From assembly GCA_903887415.1 (NCBI GenBank), contig CAISPO010000014.1, positions 1 through 64,000 on the forward strand: a stretch of 64,000 nt of DNA, in the 5' to 3' direction. Below, one piece after another: positions 31,705 through 41,102 of the stretch; the stretch's first letter is position 1; the number at the start of each line of letters is the position of its first letter. The translations under genes were made by a program, and so were the position numbers. The stretch is from an uncultured Bacteroidota bacterium. GTDB taxonomy: Bacteria > Bacteroidota > Bacteroidia > Chitinophagales > Chitinophagaceae. A model generated the notes under the pieces. It was not told the DNA's origin, did no database searches, and worked only from the letters and a program-made list of their open reading frames with translations.

Positions 31705-34053
31705 TTAGAGTGCCATATCAGCGTCGTCGCTTTCAGTTACTTGTGGTGCTGATTGCTCAGAGGCTTGTGGTTTGCTATCATTGTTTTCGCGGCGGGGACG
31801 GTCTTCGCGCGGGCCACGGTCGTTGCCACCACGGTTGCGGTCTCCACCACCACGATTGCGGTCACGGTCACCACCACCACGGCGTTCGCCACGGTCACCA
31901 CGGTCACCACCTTCGCGTGGCGCTGGCTCTACATAGCCTTCTGGTTTTGGCATCAGCACTTTGCGGCTCAGGCGCAGCTTACCGGTCTTAGGGTCTGTAC
32001 CTACGAGCTGTATCTTCACCTTGTCGCCTTCCTTAAGCACACCATCCAGGCTGTCGAGGCGCTTCCAGCTCACTTCTGAGATATGGAGCAACCCTTGCTT
32101 GCCGGGCATGAACTCTACGAATGCACCAAAAGGCATAATGCTCTTCACAGTACCTTCATAAGTAGCGCCTATTTCTGGTATTGCTACTATGCTGCGGATC
32201 CATGCAAGCGCCTTATCGATGCTCTCCTTGTTGTTAGAGAATATCTTGATGACACCCTGGTCGCCTACTTCTTCTATATTGATCTTGGCGCCAGTCTCGC
32301 GCTGTATTTCCTGAATGATCTTACCGCCCGGCCCGATAACTGCACCGATGAACTCACGGTCGATAGAGAGCTGCTCAATGCGTGGTGCATGTGGTTTCAG
32401 TTCTGCACGTGCCTCTGGTATGCAGCTATACATTGCATCAAGAATGTGCAGACGGCCGCGTTTAGCCTGCTCCAGCGCCTGGAACATGATCTCCATGCTC
32501 AGGCCATCGCACTTGATGTCCATCTGGATACCACAGATACCATCGCGGGTACCGGTAACTTTAAAGTCCATATCGCCCAGGTGATCTTCATCGCCGAGGA
32601 TATCTGTAAGCACTGCAAACTTGCCATCCTGTGCTATAAGGCCCATAGCCACACCACTCACGTGTTTTGGCACCGGTACACCGGCATCCATGAGCGCGAG
32701 TGAGCCTGCGCACACCGTAGCCATTGATGAAGAACCATTGCTCTCCAGGATATCAGATACTACGCGTACTGTGTAAGGATATTCAGCAGGCATCATTTGC
32801 TTCAGCGAGCGCATAGCCAGGTTACCATGGCCTACTTCTCGACGGCTCTGGCCGCGCATCATCTTCACCTCGCCGGTAGAGAATGGCGGGAAGTTGTAAT
32901 GCAGGAAGAAAGAAACATAATCAGATGTTGCAGCGGTTTCAGCCAGCAGCTCATCTTCAGATGTACCAAAGGTTACCGATGTGAGCGACTGTGTTTCGCC
33001 ACGGGTGAACAGTGAAGAACCGTGCGGGCCGGGCAATGGATTTACTTCCATGGTCAGCGGGCGCACTATTTCCAGGGTACGGCCATCGAGGCGCACCTTT
33101 TCGTTCAGCATCATTTCACGGATCACCTTCTTTTCCAGGTCGTGGAAGTAAGTGCCAATGAGGGCTGCATCTTCAGCCGGGAGTGGGTTCTCCTCGTTGA
33201 ACTGCGCCTTGAAGTCTTCTTTTACTTTCTTGAAAGCATCACTGCGGTCATGCTTGCCGAGTGCGCCCTTAGCGATATCGTAGATGCGCTTTGTACCAAA
33301 CTCAGCGATCTTAGCTTCGAAAGCAGGATTAGTGTATGGCTTAGTGTATTCACGCTTAGTGGTTACGCCAGCTTTCTCACGCAGTTCGTGCTGCAGTTTT
33401 ATCTGTGCGCGGATGGCTTCGTGGCCTACTTCAATAGCTTTGATGAGGCCGGCTTCTTCAAACTCCTTGCCTTCACCTTCTACCATCATAATGTTCTTAT
33501 CGGTAGAGGCTACTATAATATTGATGTCAGCTTCTTTTATCTGGCTGCGGCCCGGATTAACAACGTATTCGCCATTGATACGGCAAACACGAACTTCAGA
33601 GATCACTTCCTGGATAGGAATGTCGCTCACTGCAAGCGCTGCAGATGCTGCGAGACACGCCAGCGAGTCAGGCATAACCTCTGCATCAGATGAGATAAGG
33701 GATACCAGCACCTGCACTTCGCACAGATAATCATCGGGGAACAAAGGGCGCAGTGCGCGGTCGATGAGGCGTGAGGTAAGGATTTCGTAATCATTAAGGC
33801 GTGCTTCGCGCTTGAAGAATGAGCCGGGAATGCGGCCTGCGGAAGCGAATTTTTCCTGGTAGTCAACACTCAGTGGAAAGAAAGACTGCCCTGGTTTGGG
33901 CTCTTTTGTAGCTACGACGGTAGCGAGTATCATACAGTCGCCCATACGGACAACAACTGAACCATCGGCCTGGCGGGCCATCTTGCCCGTTTCGATGGTT
34001 ATTTCGCGGCCATCGGCTAGTTTCAGCGAGGCGGAAATTGGATTTGGAATCAT
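31705..34053 (-). CDS. pnp: Polynucleotide phosphorylase
   Basis: The 782-aa enzyme has two RNase PH domains, a KH domain ([19 protein letters not shown] near 560-580) and an S1 domain ([20 protein letters not shown] near 620-640). It degrades RNA 3' to 5' using phosphate and can add tails. After about residue 705 there is a Gly/Arg/Asp-rich tail with repeated RGG/RGE units ([19 protein letters not shown] and more), making it about 70 residues longer than typical PNPase. Such a tail could bind RNA. The order rpsO-pnp is conserved across bacteria, with a terminator between them. Confidence 0.97.
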   Translation of the reverse strand: MIPNPISASLKLADGREITIETGKMARQADGSVVVRMGDCMILATVVATKEPKPGQSFFPLSVDYQEKFASAGRIPGSFFKREARLNDYEILTSRLIDRALRPLFPDDYLCEVQVLVSLISSDAEVMPDSLACLAASAALAVSDIPIQEVISEVRVCRINGEYVVNPGRSQIKEADINIIVASTDKNIMMVEGEGKEFEEAGLIKAIEVGHEAIRAQIKLQHELREKAGVTTKREYTKPYTNPAFEAKIAEFGTKRIYDIAKGALGKHDRSDAFKKVKEDFKAQFNEENPLPAEDAALIGTYFHDLEKKVIREMMLNEKVRLDGRTLEIVRPLTMEVNPLPGPHGSSLFTRGETQSLTSVTFGTSEDELLAETAATSDYVSFFLHYNFPPFSTGEVKMMRGQSRREVGHGNLAMRSLKQMMPAEYPYTVRVVSDILESNGSSSMATVCAGSLALMDAGVPVPKHVSGVAMGLIAQDGKFAVLTDILGDEDHLGDMDFKVTGTRDGICGIQMDIKCDGLSMEIMFQALEQAKRGRLHILDAMYSCIPEARAELKPHAPRIEQLSIDREFIGAVIGPGGKIIQEIQRETGAKINIEEVGDQGVIKIFSNNKESIDKALAWIRSIVAIPEIGATYEGTVKSIMPFGAFVEFMPGKQGLLHISEVSWKRLDSLDGVLKEGDKVKIQLVGTDPKTGKLRLSRKVLMPKPEGYVEPAPREGGDRGDRGERRGGGDRDRNRGGGDRNRGGNDRGPREDRPRRENNDSKPQASEQSAPQVTESDDADMAL

Positions 34054-34301
34054 AACATCATGTTATTTAGTCAGCGTAAAAAATATAGTTGCCTTACGTC
34101 CCCGCAACTCATGGGGTTCATCAAAATGTTTTTTGGATCTTGCAGATTCGATGATGCTGCAAGGTGTGCTATGGAGGGGAATTGTAGTATAATCTTACTC
34201 AAAGCAGGCCTGAGTGCAGGGCACAAGAGATTTCACAAATACGGCAAGGGCCATTTTGGGAAAATCACACTTCAGGCTTCACGGAGCATAACTAAAAAAC
34301 A

Positions 34302-34326
34302 ATTCCCAACCGAAACAGTTGGGAAT
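34302..34326 (-). terminator. Terminator between rpsO and pnp
   Basis: ATTCCCAAC and GTTGGGAAT form a 9-bp perfect stem over CGAAACA, followed on the minus strand by TTGTTTTTT. It lies 18 bp after the rpsO stop. Read-through or a second promoter in 34054-34301 would be needed for pnp; no clear promoter was found there. Confidence 0.8.
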
Positions 34327-34343
34327 GGTAAGGCGGGTTTCGC

Positions 34344-34616
34344 TTATTTGCGTAATCCAAGTTTTTCTATCAGTCCGCGATATGACTCGAGGTTGTTGTG
34401 GCTCAGGTAAGTAAGCAGGCGCTTGCGACGTCCTACCATTGACATTAATCCGCGGTTTGTGGAGAAGTCCTTTCTGTTGGTCTTCAGGTGGCCGGAGATG
34501 TGGTTAATACGCTCTGTGAGCATTGCGATCTGTGATTCGATAGAGCCGGTATTGGTTTCGTTGCCCCCGAATGTTTTGAAGATATTGGCCTTCTTTTCAG
34601 CTGTAAAATGAGACAT
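34344..34616 (-). CDS. rpsO: 30S ribosomal protein S15
   Basis: The 90-aa protein starts at MSHFTAEKKANIFKTFGG, normal for S15, and contains GSIESQIAMLTERINHISGH and the signature LMSMVGRRKRLLTYL. S15 binds 16S rRNA early in 30S assembly. A frame extending to 34679 would overlap the promoter. A -7 box lies at 34677-34684. Terminator and pnp follow. Confidence 0.97.
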   Translation of the reverse strand: MSHFTAEKKANIFKTFGGNETNTGSIESQIAMLTERINHISGHLKTNRKDFSTNRGLMSMVGRRKRLLTYLSHNNLESYRGLIEKLGLRK

Positions 34617-34676
34617 TTGCATCAATTTTTTTATTCCGCCCCATGCGGAATGTTTATAATTTATTTTTAGCGAGTG

Positions 34677-34684
34677 CAAAGATA
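34677..34684 (-). promoter_or_regulatory. -7 box of rpsO
   Basis: TATCTTTG on the minus strand matches the -7 consensus. The region where -33 should be has only GGAATTTG-type repeats and no TTG on this strand at the right distance. The leader would be about 60 nt. Confidence 0.55.
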
Positions 34685-35396
34685 GGGAATTTTTGGAATT
34701 TGGTGTTAGGAATTTGTGGTTTGAATTGAAATGTTCGGAATTCGGAATTTGTAATTGGGAATTTGGATTGCTGCGGCACCCGTTTTATTTGGATCATCGT
34801 ATAATATCACAGTTTTTAAGAAAAAAAAGTTTTGTGGGTTTCTGTAGTTATTTTGTTGGTTATCAATGGTTTGATATTTACAAAATGTCACAAACGTATC
34901 GCATTCATATCACAGCGTTTTTTTGTAATGTTTTGATTTTTTTGCTTGCCAGCTTCCGGTTTTCTTCCGCCTTCGGTCAGATAAATCCAGTTTCGTAATC
35001 CTGATTTTTGGTTACTGCCATTTTTTAGCCTGCCTGCCGGGTAGGCAAGCCCGAAATATACTTACGATAAGATCCTCCTCCTCCTTTTATTGCCACAAAT
35101 GGTGTGCCGGAAATGGCGTGGCAGATGATGAGATACCCACATTTTTGATGAAGAGGCAATATAAAAATATATCCCAGAAAAAAAATGGGAAAAACGCCAC
35201 TCATTTTGGAAACAGATAAGTTTGAACTATCGCAAGCTAAAAGAACTTAAGAAATTGATTGAATTTTATAAGGACCGTTTCCCGGTATCAAAGGGAGCCA
35301 CTTCAATAAGACCATATCAATTGTCGCAACAGTGTCACGACAATTTCCCCTGTTCAACATTAACGAATCAATAAAACAAAATTTCTGAACATATTC
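34685..35396. other. Long intergenic region with repeat words
   Basis: No convincing gene is present in 712 bp. From 34688 to 34775 the word GGAATTTG and near variants recur (GGAATTTTTGG, TGGGAATTTGG), as also seen at 29031-29050. At 35028-35046 lies GCCTGCCTGCCGGGTAGGC, a member of a palindromic repeat family also found at 48052 and 48549. The rest is AT-rich, ending in the promoter of the response regulator. Confidence 0.6.
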
Positions 35397-35427
35397 TTGT
35401 ACAAAATGCAACGCAGTAATATATTTG
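35397..35427 (+). promoter_or_regulatory. Promoter of the response regulator gene
   Basis: TTG at 35397-35399, 20 nt, TATATTTG at 35420-35427. It fixes the start at the ATG at 35437, because a TTG-started frame at 35425 would begin inside the -7 box. Confidence 0.7.
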
Positions 35428-35436
35428 CGTACACAC

Positions 35437-35820
35437 ATGAATTACAGGAATATATTGCTGATCGACGACGATGCGGACGACCATGAGATATTCATGGCAG
35501 CGCTGGCCAAGGTGTCAATGGCGGTAACATGTACTGGTTATACAAATGCCGGCGAGGCACTGCAAAAACTGGAGCAGGGGCAAATAACCACCGATGTTAT
35601 TTTCCTGGACCTGAATATGCCTATTATGAATGGGCAGCAGTTTCTGTATGAAATAAAGAAAAGGCCCGATCTGGAGCATATCCCGGTTGTTATTTTTTCT
35701 ACTTCATCGAATCCCAGCACAATACAACTTACTAAAGAAATGGGCGCAATGAAGTTTATTACCAAGCCCGACAAATTTAATGACCTGGTACGCATACTTG
35801 AAGCATTTCTGTTACAATGA
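35437..35820 (+). CDS. Single-domain response regulator (CheY/Rcp1-like)
   Basis: The 127-aa product is one receiver domain: ILLIDDDADDHEIF carries the acidic pocket, VIFLDLNMP contains the phosphorylated Asp58, VVIFSTSS the conserved Ser/Thr, and FITKPDKF the Lys. There is no output domain. Proteins of this kind pass phosphate on or report to a hybrid partner, and the histidine kinase gene lies 55 bp downstream, so the two are very likely partners. Confidence 0.92.
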   Translation: MNYRNILLIDDDADDHEIFMAALAKVSMAVTCTGYTNAGEALQKLEQGQITTDVIFLDLNMPIMNGQQFLYEIKKRPDLEHIPVVIFSTSSNPSTIQLTKEMGAMKFITKPDKFNDLVRILEAFLLQ

Positions 35821-35875
35821 TATTGGGGGAGGCCTTGGCATGATTTTATTGATTTTTCTCTTCTAACTTTTAAGA

Positions 35876-38722
35876 ATGGAGGCCAAAGAATATCATTTTC
35901 TGCAGGGTGGGGGAGAAATGGGCCAGTTGACCCGGCAATTTGATTGGGCGAAAACGAGTATAGGTGCGCCGCGCGAGTGGCCACAGAGCCTCCGTACCAC
36001 TGTGTCCACGGTATTGTCGTCCCGGTTCCCAATGTTCATCTGGTGGGGCGAGGATCTGATCCAGTTTTACAATGATGCTTACCGGCCCAGCCTGGGCAAT
36101 GACGGAAAGCACCCAAAGGCGCTGGGACAAAAGGGAAAGGATTGCTGGCCCGAAATATGGCATGTTATCTATCCATTAATAGAGCAGGTGCTGACCACTG
36201 GCATAGCTACCTGGAGCGAAGACCAACTGATACCCATATACCGGAACGGGAAAATAGAAGATGTTTACTGGACATTCAGTTACAGCCCTATCTGGGGAGA
36301 GTCGGAGCGGGCAGAAGGCGTATTGGTTGTCTGCAGCGAGACAACAGAAAAGGTTAACAATCTAAAGAAACTGGAACAGAGTGAACAAAGGTTCAGGAAC
36401 CTTATCGCGGAATCGACAATTGCGACTACACTGCTTTCAGGTAAGGATTTGGTAGTGGAGTTGGCTAATGCGGCCATATTGAAACTCTGGCACAGGGATG
36501 AGTCTATTATCGGAAAGTCATTGGTAGCAGTAATGCCCGAGCAAAAAGACCAACGTTATTTCGATCTGCTTCGCAAGGTTTATGAAACTGGCGAGACCGT
36601 AAAAGAGGAAGGAGCGCTAGTGAAAATAGCAAGAAACGGAAAAATGGAATCGGTCTATCGCGATTTCAGCTATAAACCCCTGCGAAATGAAAACGGTGAG
36701 ATAACGAGTGTACTGGCTATGGTGACAGATGTTACAGAAAAGGTTGTAGCGCAGCAACGGCTGATACAAAGCGAGGAGCGCTACCGCACACTGATAGAGG
36801 AGGGGACTGTGGCAACGGCGCTATATACTGGTCCCGAAATACGGATACAATACGTGAATGATACTATGCTCAAATACTGGGGTAAAGACTATTCGGTATT
36901 TGGCAAAACGCTCAGGGAAGCGCTGCCCGAACTGGAAAACCAGCCTTTCCCGGGTTTGCTGGAAAGTGTGTACGCCACGGGAGAAACCTACCTGGGCGCA
37001 GAGGAAAAAGCCTACCTGGAAGTAAACGGACAACTGCAGCCGGGTTATTACAATTTCACCTACAAGGCACTACGCAGGGACGATGGCACAATATACGGCA
37101 TACATCATGCGGCTATAGATGTGACCGAGCAGGTGATGGCCCGGAAAAAAACAGAAGAAAGCGAACAGAAAGTACGGACCATCGTAGAGAGTGCGCCGTT
37201 TCCGATTGCAGTATATACCGGTAAGGAAATGCGCGTGGAGCTGGCCAACCAGGCGATCATGGACATATGGGGCAAGGGCAATGATGTTGTTGGCAAATTA
37301 TTCACAGAGGTATTGCCGGAATTGGGCAACCAGCAGGTATTTGACCAGATAGCAGAAGTATTTGCAACAGGACAGGCATTTCATACCCGCAACCAGCGGC
37401 TGGATCTCATAGTCAATGGCAGGTCGCGGCCATATTGGTTCAACTATAGTTTTACGCCACTGTTTGATACAGATGGTAACGTTTACGGTGTGATGAATAC
37501 CGGGGTTGACAATACAGACCTGATGCTGGCCAAAATGAAGGTGGAAGAGAATGAAATGAATATGCGCAACACCATTCTCAAGGCACCTGTGGCCATGTGT
37601 ATTTTCAAGGGAGGGCACCATGTTGTGGAAATAGCTAATGAACGGATGATAGAGTTGTGGGGAAAAACAGCTGCCGACGTAATGAGCAGGCCTATTTTTG
37701 AGGGCTTGCCGGAAGCGAAGGGCCAGGGTTTCGAACAAATGCTGGATTCGGTATTCAGTACGGGCGAGACTGTGGTGGCGGAAGGAGTGCCCGTTACGCT
37801 GCCCAGAAACGGGAAGGTGGAACAAGTGTTTGTGAATTTCGTTTATGCGCCGTTTTATGAAGCAGACCGCTACATAACAGGCGTCATAGCCGTGGCAACA
37901 GATGTAACATCGCAGATAATAGCGCGGCAAAAAATAGAGGAGGTAGTGAATGACCGCACCAAGGAGCTTGCCGAAGCCAACAGCAATCTGCAAAAGTCTA
38001 ATGCCGAACTGGCACAGTTTGCCTACATAGCTTCGCACGACCTGCAGGAGCCGATAAGAAAAGTGAGCACGTTTGCACAAATGCTGGAGCAAACGCTGGG
38101 CACAAATGTTGACGAGCGTGCAGTAAAATACCTAGAAAAAATAAATAGTGCATCTTCCCGGATGACGACCCTTATCAGGGATGTTTTGTCCTACTCACAG
38201 CTATCGCGGGAAAAGGAAGTATTCGAGCCTGTGGACCTGCGGGATATAGTGCGCAATATAGAGAGTGATTTTGAACTGCTGATAGAACAGAAAAAGGCAG
38301 TTATCGAATATGGCGAGCTTCCCGTTATAGCGGCAATTCCCTTGCAGATGTCGCAGCTTTTTGGCAACCTTATTTCCAACTCCCTGAAGTTCAGCAAGCC
38401 GGATGTTCCTCCTCATTTAAACATCAGCACAACGCTGCTAACAAAAGAAGATGTTTCCACCTATGCGATAAATGGCAGCGCCGACGGTTATTACCGGATA
38501 ACCATACGCGACAATGGAATTGGTTTTAGCCAGGAGTATGCAGCGCAGATATTCAATATCTTCCAGCGGCTACATGGGCATTCGGAGTATGCGGGTACGG
38601 GTATAGGCCTGGCTATGTGCAAAAAAATTGTTCAAAACCACCGGGGGGATATCTACGCCGAAGGAAGCATAAACGAAGGGGCAGTTTTCAGCGTGATCCT
38701 TCCGGCATCTTTGAGTACGTAA
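35876..38722 (+). CDS. Multi-PAS sensor histidine kinase
   Basis: The 948-aa kinase has five PAS-like domains: one at the N-terminus (about 10-150) and four repeats beginning near 165, 297, 425 and 555 (each opening with the pattern ESEQRFRNLIAES). These lead into a coiled coil, then HisKA with His721 in YIASHDLQEPIRK, then HATPase_c with ITIRDNGIGFS and GTGIGLAMCKKIVQNH. There are no membrane segments, so it senses cytoplasmic signals. The tandem PAS copies look like products of internal duplication. It is a partner of the upstream receiver protein. Confidence 0.93.
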   Translation: MEAKEYHFLQGGGEMGQLTRQFDWAKTSIGAPREWPQSLRTTVSTVLSSRFPMFIWWGEDLIQFYNDAYRPSLGNDGKHPKALGQKGKDCWPEIWHVIYPLIEQVLTTGIATWSEDQLIPIYRNGKIEDVYWTFSYSPIWGESERAEGVLVVCSETTEKVNNLKKLEQSEQRFRNLIAESTIATTLLSGKDLVVELANAAILKLWHRDESIIGKSLVAVMPEQKDQRYFDLLRKVYETGETVKEEGALVKIARNGKMESVYRDFSYKPLRNENGEITSVLAMVTDVTEKVVAQQRLIQSEERYRTLIEEGTVATALYTGPEIRIQYVNDTMLKYWGKDYSVFGKTLREALPELENQPFPGLLESVYATGETYLGAEEKAYLEVNGQLQPGYYNFTYKALRRDDGTIYGIHHAAIDVTEQVMARKKTEESEQKVRTIVESAPFPIAVYTGKEMRVELANQAIMDIWGKGNDVVGKLFTEVLPELGNQQVFDQIAEVFATGQAFHTRNQRLDLIVNGRSRPYWFNYSFTPLFDTDGNVYGVMNTGVDNTDLMLAKMKVEENEMNMRNTILKAPVAMCIFKGGHHVVEIANERMIELWGKTAADVMSRPIFEGLPEAKGQGFEQMLDSVFSTGETVVAEGVPVTLPRNGKVEQVFVNFVYAPFYEADRYITGVIAVATDVTSQIIARQKIEEVVNDRTKELAEANSNLQKSNAELAQFAYIASHDLQEPIRKVSTFAQMLEQTLGTNVDERAVKYLEKINSASSRMTTLIRDVLSYSQLSREKEVFEPVDLRDIVRNIESDFELLIEQKKAVIEYGELPVIAAIPLQMSQLFGNLISNSLKFSKPDVPPHLNISTTLLTKEDVSTYAINGSADGYYRITIRDNGIGFSQEYAAQIFNIFQRLHGHSEYAGTGIGLAMCKKIVQNHRGDIYAEGSINEGAVFSVILPASLST

Positions 38723-38838
38723 TGACAGTTGTTGTCTTCAACAGCAATAAAGGAATTCATGTTGCGGTGGTGCGCCCGATGGAAATGAAGGAAGAAAGCA
38801 CGGGGTTTGAATACCCGAAAACAGCGTAATTTGCGCTC

Positions 38839-39603
38839 ATGAAAAAAGCCGCACTTTTCTTTATCTTCTGCCTGGCGTTATTGCAAAATTCTGCCCATGC
38901 CCAAAACATAGGCGGCATAGGCGCACAGCTTTTCCTGGATACAGCCGGTGGGCATTCCATGCCGCAGATACAAAGCCTGGTGCCAGGCACAGCCGCCTAC
39001 CAATCCCTTAATGCTACGGACTACATCATAAAGGTAAATGACGTAAGCTGCCTGGATAAAACTATGGTAGAGGTGGTGGGCATGATAAGGGGAGAGGTAG
39101 GCACAAAAGTACACGTGACGGTAGCGGACACCAAGGATGGCAAGAACCCACGCGATTATGACCTGGTGCGTGGTGCCATATCGTCTATCACTACGAAATC
39201 AATAGATCCGGTGGCTGCTTTTACCGAGCAGTGTGAGCAGGAAGTCCGGGATATGAAGAAAAGGGGAGTAACTGTTGTAAAGACTTTTCCATCAGACTGC
39301 GGCAACTATTTTTTCAATTTTGATGCCGAAGCCCAAACCTATACTATACGCGTGATGGTGCTGGAGGGAACCGGGGATGATGCCACGAAGCCGTTTAATA
39401 TTATGGCCCGTGTTTTTGACAACGCCAATGAAAAAGATGTTACCGAAATCTCCCGATACCGGACAGAAAATACCGGCAGCTACACCCGTGGCCTGCTGGA
39501 TGGCACAGCTACTTTCAAAAAGGCTGGCGTAGGCTTAGTGAACGTGCAACTGCATGATGATGGAAAGAAATGCAAAACGATGTATGTGGTCATCTGCAAA
39601 TAG
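38839..39603 (+). CDS. Secreted protein with PDZ domain
   Basis: The 254-aa protein has a signal peptide (ending AHAQ) and a PDZ-like domain at about 25-110: GGIGAQLFLDTAGGHSMPQI, the carboxylate-binding loop region, and ATDYIIKVNDVSCLDKTMVE, which is a standard PDZ signature. The C-terminal half is a beta-rich domain with a few Cys (CEQEVRDMKKRG, SDCGNYFFNF). No protease triad is seen, so it probably binds peptides or other proteins in the periplasm. It is followed within 17 bp by another secreted protein. Confidence 0.8.
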   Translation: MKKAALFFIFCLALLQNSAHAQNIGGIGAQLFLDTAGGHSMPQIQSLVPGTAAYQSLNATDYIIKVNDVSCLDKTMVEVVGMIRGEVGTKVHVTVADTKDGKNPRDYDLVRGAISSITTKSIDPVAAFTEQCEQEVRDMKKRGVTVVKTFPSDCGNYFFNFDAEAQTYTIRVMVLEGTGDDATKPFNIMARVFDNANEKDVTEISRYRTENTGSYTRGLLDGTATFKKAGVGLVNVQLHDDGKKCKTMYVVICK

Positions 39604-39619
39604 ACCTAATTTGGACTCC

Positions 39620-40327
39620 ATGAAGAAACTGCTGTTGCTGATCTGTTTATCTGCATGCCGCATGGGTTATGCCCAGGTAACGGTTGATACTACCAGTGGC
39701 AATGTGATCGTAAAAGAAAAAACGGGCAAGATCACTAAAAGCCTGAGCATCTACACCATGTTTGCGGAGCACTGTGGGAAGTGCAGCGATATAGTTTATG
39801 ACCCCAATAGCGGCGATTACGGGGCAGAGCCCGATACGCTGTACCTGAACTTTGCCAACGAGCTCATCCATATAAGAACCATGCTGGATACTGCCTTGAT
39901 ATATAGAAGGAAGTATGACTTTTATCGTTTCGCATGCAACCTCGCGCCATACCGTGACCTGGGGAGCAAATTAGCGGACATATTTTCTAATTCTGCCGAA
40001 TGGAATGATTACTTAAAAAAAGCGGGCAACCTGCTAGTAGCTGATACACTATTTGATGGCAATGAACTTGTAGAGCTGAGGTACGATCCTGTACTTGCCG
40101 CGCAGGTACTTGACAAGAGCGATTTTGTGCAGACCCTCAATGATTTTTTTAAGCCATACGGCTATAAGGTCACTGCAAACGGGTTTCCTGCCGACCACCA
40201 GCAAACGCTGAGCCGTAACGAGCTTCGGTCTCTGGGCAAGCCGGAAAGTTTAATTGTCCCCATTCCCAACGGTGGTTTTGCGCTTATGAAACTGACTGGC
40301 GAAAAACGCGCACCAAAGAAGAAATAG
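39620..40327 (+). CDS. Secreted protein of unknown function
   Basis: The start at 39620 (MKKLLLLICLSACRMGYAQ) gives a good signal peptide. A longer frame from 39554 would overlap the PDZ gene. The mature part of about 216 aa has a HCGKCSD motif near residue 55 and otherwise helical, charged sequence. No family is recognised. It is in the same direction and 17 bp after the PDZ protein, so it belongs to the same operon. The downstream 248 bp to 40575 hold only the -7 box of the next gene. Confidence 0.65.
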   Translation: MKKLLLLICLSACRMGYAQVTVDTTSGNVIVKEKTGKITKSLSIYTMFAEHCGKCSDIVYDPNSGDYGAEPDTLYLNFANELIHIRTMLDTALIYRRKYDFYRFACNLAPYRDLGSKLADIFSNSAEWNDYLKKAGNLLVADTLFDGNELVELRYDPVLAAQVLDKSDFVQTLNDFFKPYGYKVTANGFPADHQQTLSRNELRSLGKPESLIVPIPNGGFALMKLTGEKRAPKKK

Positions 40328-40546
40328 CCGAAACAGGGTGCATTTCAATTCTTCGCAATTCAACCTATGTTCAACCACCGTCATGGTTGCGTACATTTTA
40401 GCTCTTTATTCCCCGGATTTCATCCGGGTCTATTCATATTAAAGCCCTCCGGGCTTTTCAGTACAAGTTTATTGCGTTTATCTTATATGCGAAGGTCTGA
40501 ATTGCACTCCCGAAACATAAGAGCGGAACAGGAAAAATTTATCGCG

Positions 40547-40554
40547 TATTTTTG
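40547..40554 (+). promoter_or_regulatory. -7 box of the DUF721 gene
   Basis: TATTTTTG matches the -7 consensus and lies 21 bp before the ATG at 40576. No TTG at the right distance. Confidence 0.45.
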
Positions 40555-40575
40555 AGTAGAATTTACACATAGTAT

Positions 40576-40857
40576 ATGGGCTCGTATAGCATGGCTGAGG
40601 CGTTGAAGCAGCTCCTGGAGAAATCGCACTGGAAACCAAAAGTGACGGAGCTGCGCATGCGCGATGAGTGGGAAAGTATAGTAGGTAAAACCATCTCCCG
40701 CTATACCCGCAGCCTGGCGCTGTACAACAAAACACTCACCATTTATACCGATGTTGCCCCGCTGAAGCAGGAGCTGCTGCTGGGCAAGGAGCAGCTAATA
40801 GCCCGCTTAAACGAATATTTTGAAGACAGGGTGGTGGAGGAGATCATTATCAAGTAA
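40576..40857 (+). CDS. DUF721 (DciA-like) protein
   Basis: The 93-aa protein fits DUF721: MAEALKQLLEKSHWKPKVTE, then RDEWESIVGKTISRYTRSL, then LTIYTDVAPLKQELLLGKEQ. DciA proteins load the replicative helicase in bacteria that lack DnaC/DnaI, and many Bacteroidota carry a short form like this. The DNA-binding KH-like part is present and the length is typical. Downstream are tandem repeats and a palindrome instead of a gene. Confidence 0.85.
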   Translation: MGSYSMAEALKQLLEKSHWKPKVTELRMRDEWESIVGKTISRYTRSLALYNKTLTIYTDVAPLKQELLLGKEQLIARLNEYFEDRVVEEIIIK

Positions 40858-40881
40858 CTACTTCCTGCATCGCCATTATCA

Positions 40882-40993
40882 GTGTTACGTAGAGACGCAG
40901 CAGTGCTACGTGGATACGCAGCAGTATTACGTGGATACCCAGGAGTGTTACGTGGATACGCAGCAGTGTTACGTGGAGACGTAGCAGTGCTAG
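40882..40993. repeat. 21-bp tandem repeat (about 5.3 copies)
   Basis: Units of GTGTTACGTGGATACGCAGCA with small changes start at 40882, 40903, 40924, 40945 and 40966, followed by a partial copy. Because 21 is a multiple of three, the minus strand reads as a 7-residue repeat, but this is not a credible gene. It lies in the gap 40858-41102 between DUF721 and the DUF3857 gene. Confidence 0.85.
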
Positions 40994-41050
40994 TCTCTAC
41001 GCGCATGTGCACGCATCTATGAGTAAACCATTAGCGCTGATCCATAAAGT

Positions 41051-41080
41051 AGCAGAGACGCCATACATGGCGTCTCTGCT
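41051..41080. repeat. Dispersed palindrome, copy A
   Basis: AGCAGAGACGCCAT (41051-41064) and ATGGCGTCTCTGCT (41067-41080) are perfect arms around AC. Relatives occur at 47566-47589 and, decayed, at 45425-45452. It may also terminate transcription of the convergent genes. Confidence 0.8.
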
Positions 41081-41102
41081 AGAATTCCAATGATTTTGTA
41101 AC

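Noticed and set aside
31710-32079. His/Gly- and Ala/Thr-rich plus-strand frames opposite pnp
   Set aside because: They are shadows of the low-complexity RGG tail of PNPase.
40882-40993. Possible CRISPR array
   Set aside because: The units are directly adjacent with no unique spacers, so it is a simple tandem repeat. No cas genes are seen.
40743-41012. 89-aa minus-strand frame with 7-residue repeats
   Set aside because: It is a by-product of the 21-bp tandem repeat and overlaps the DUF721 gene.
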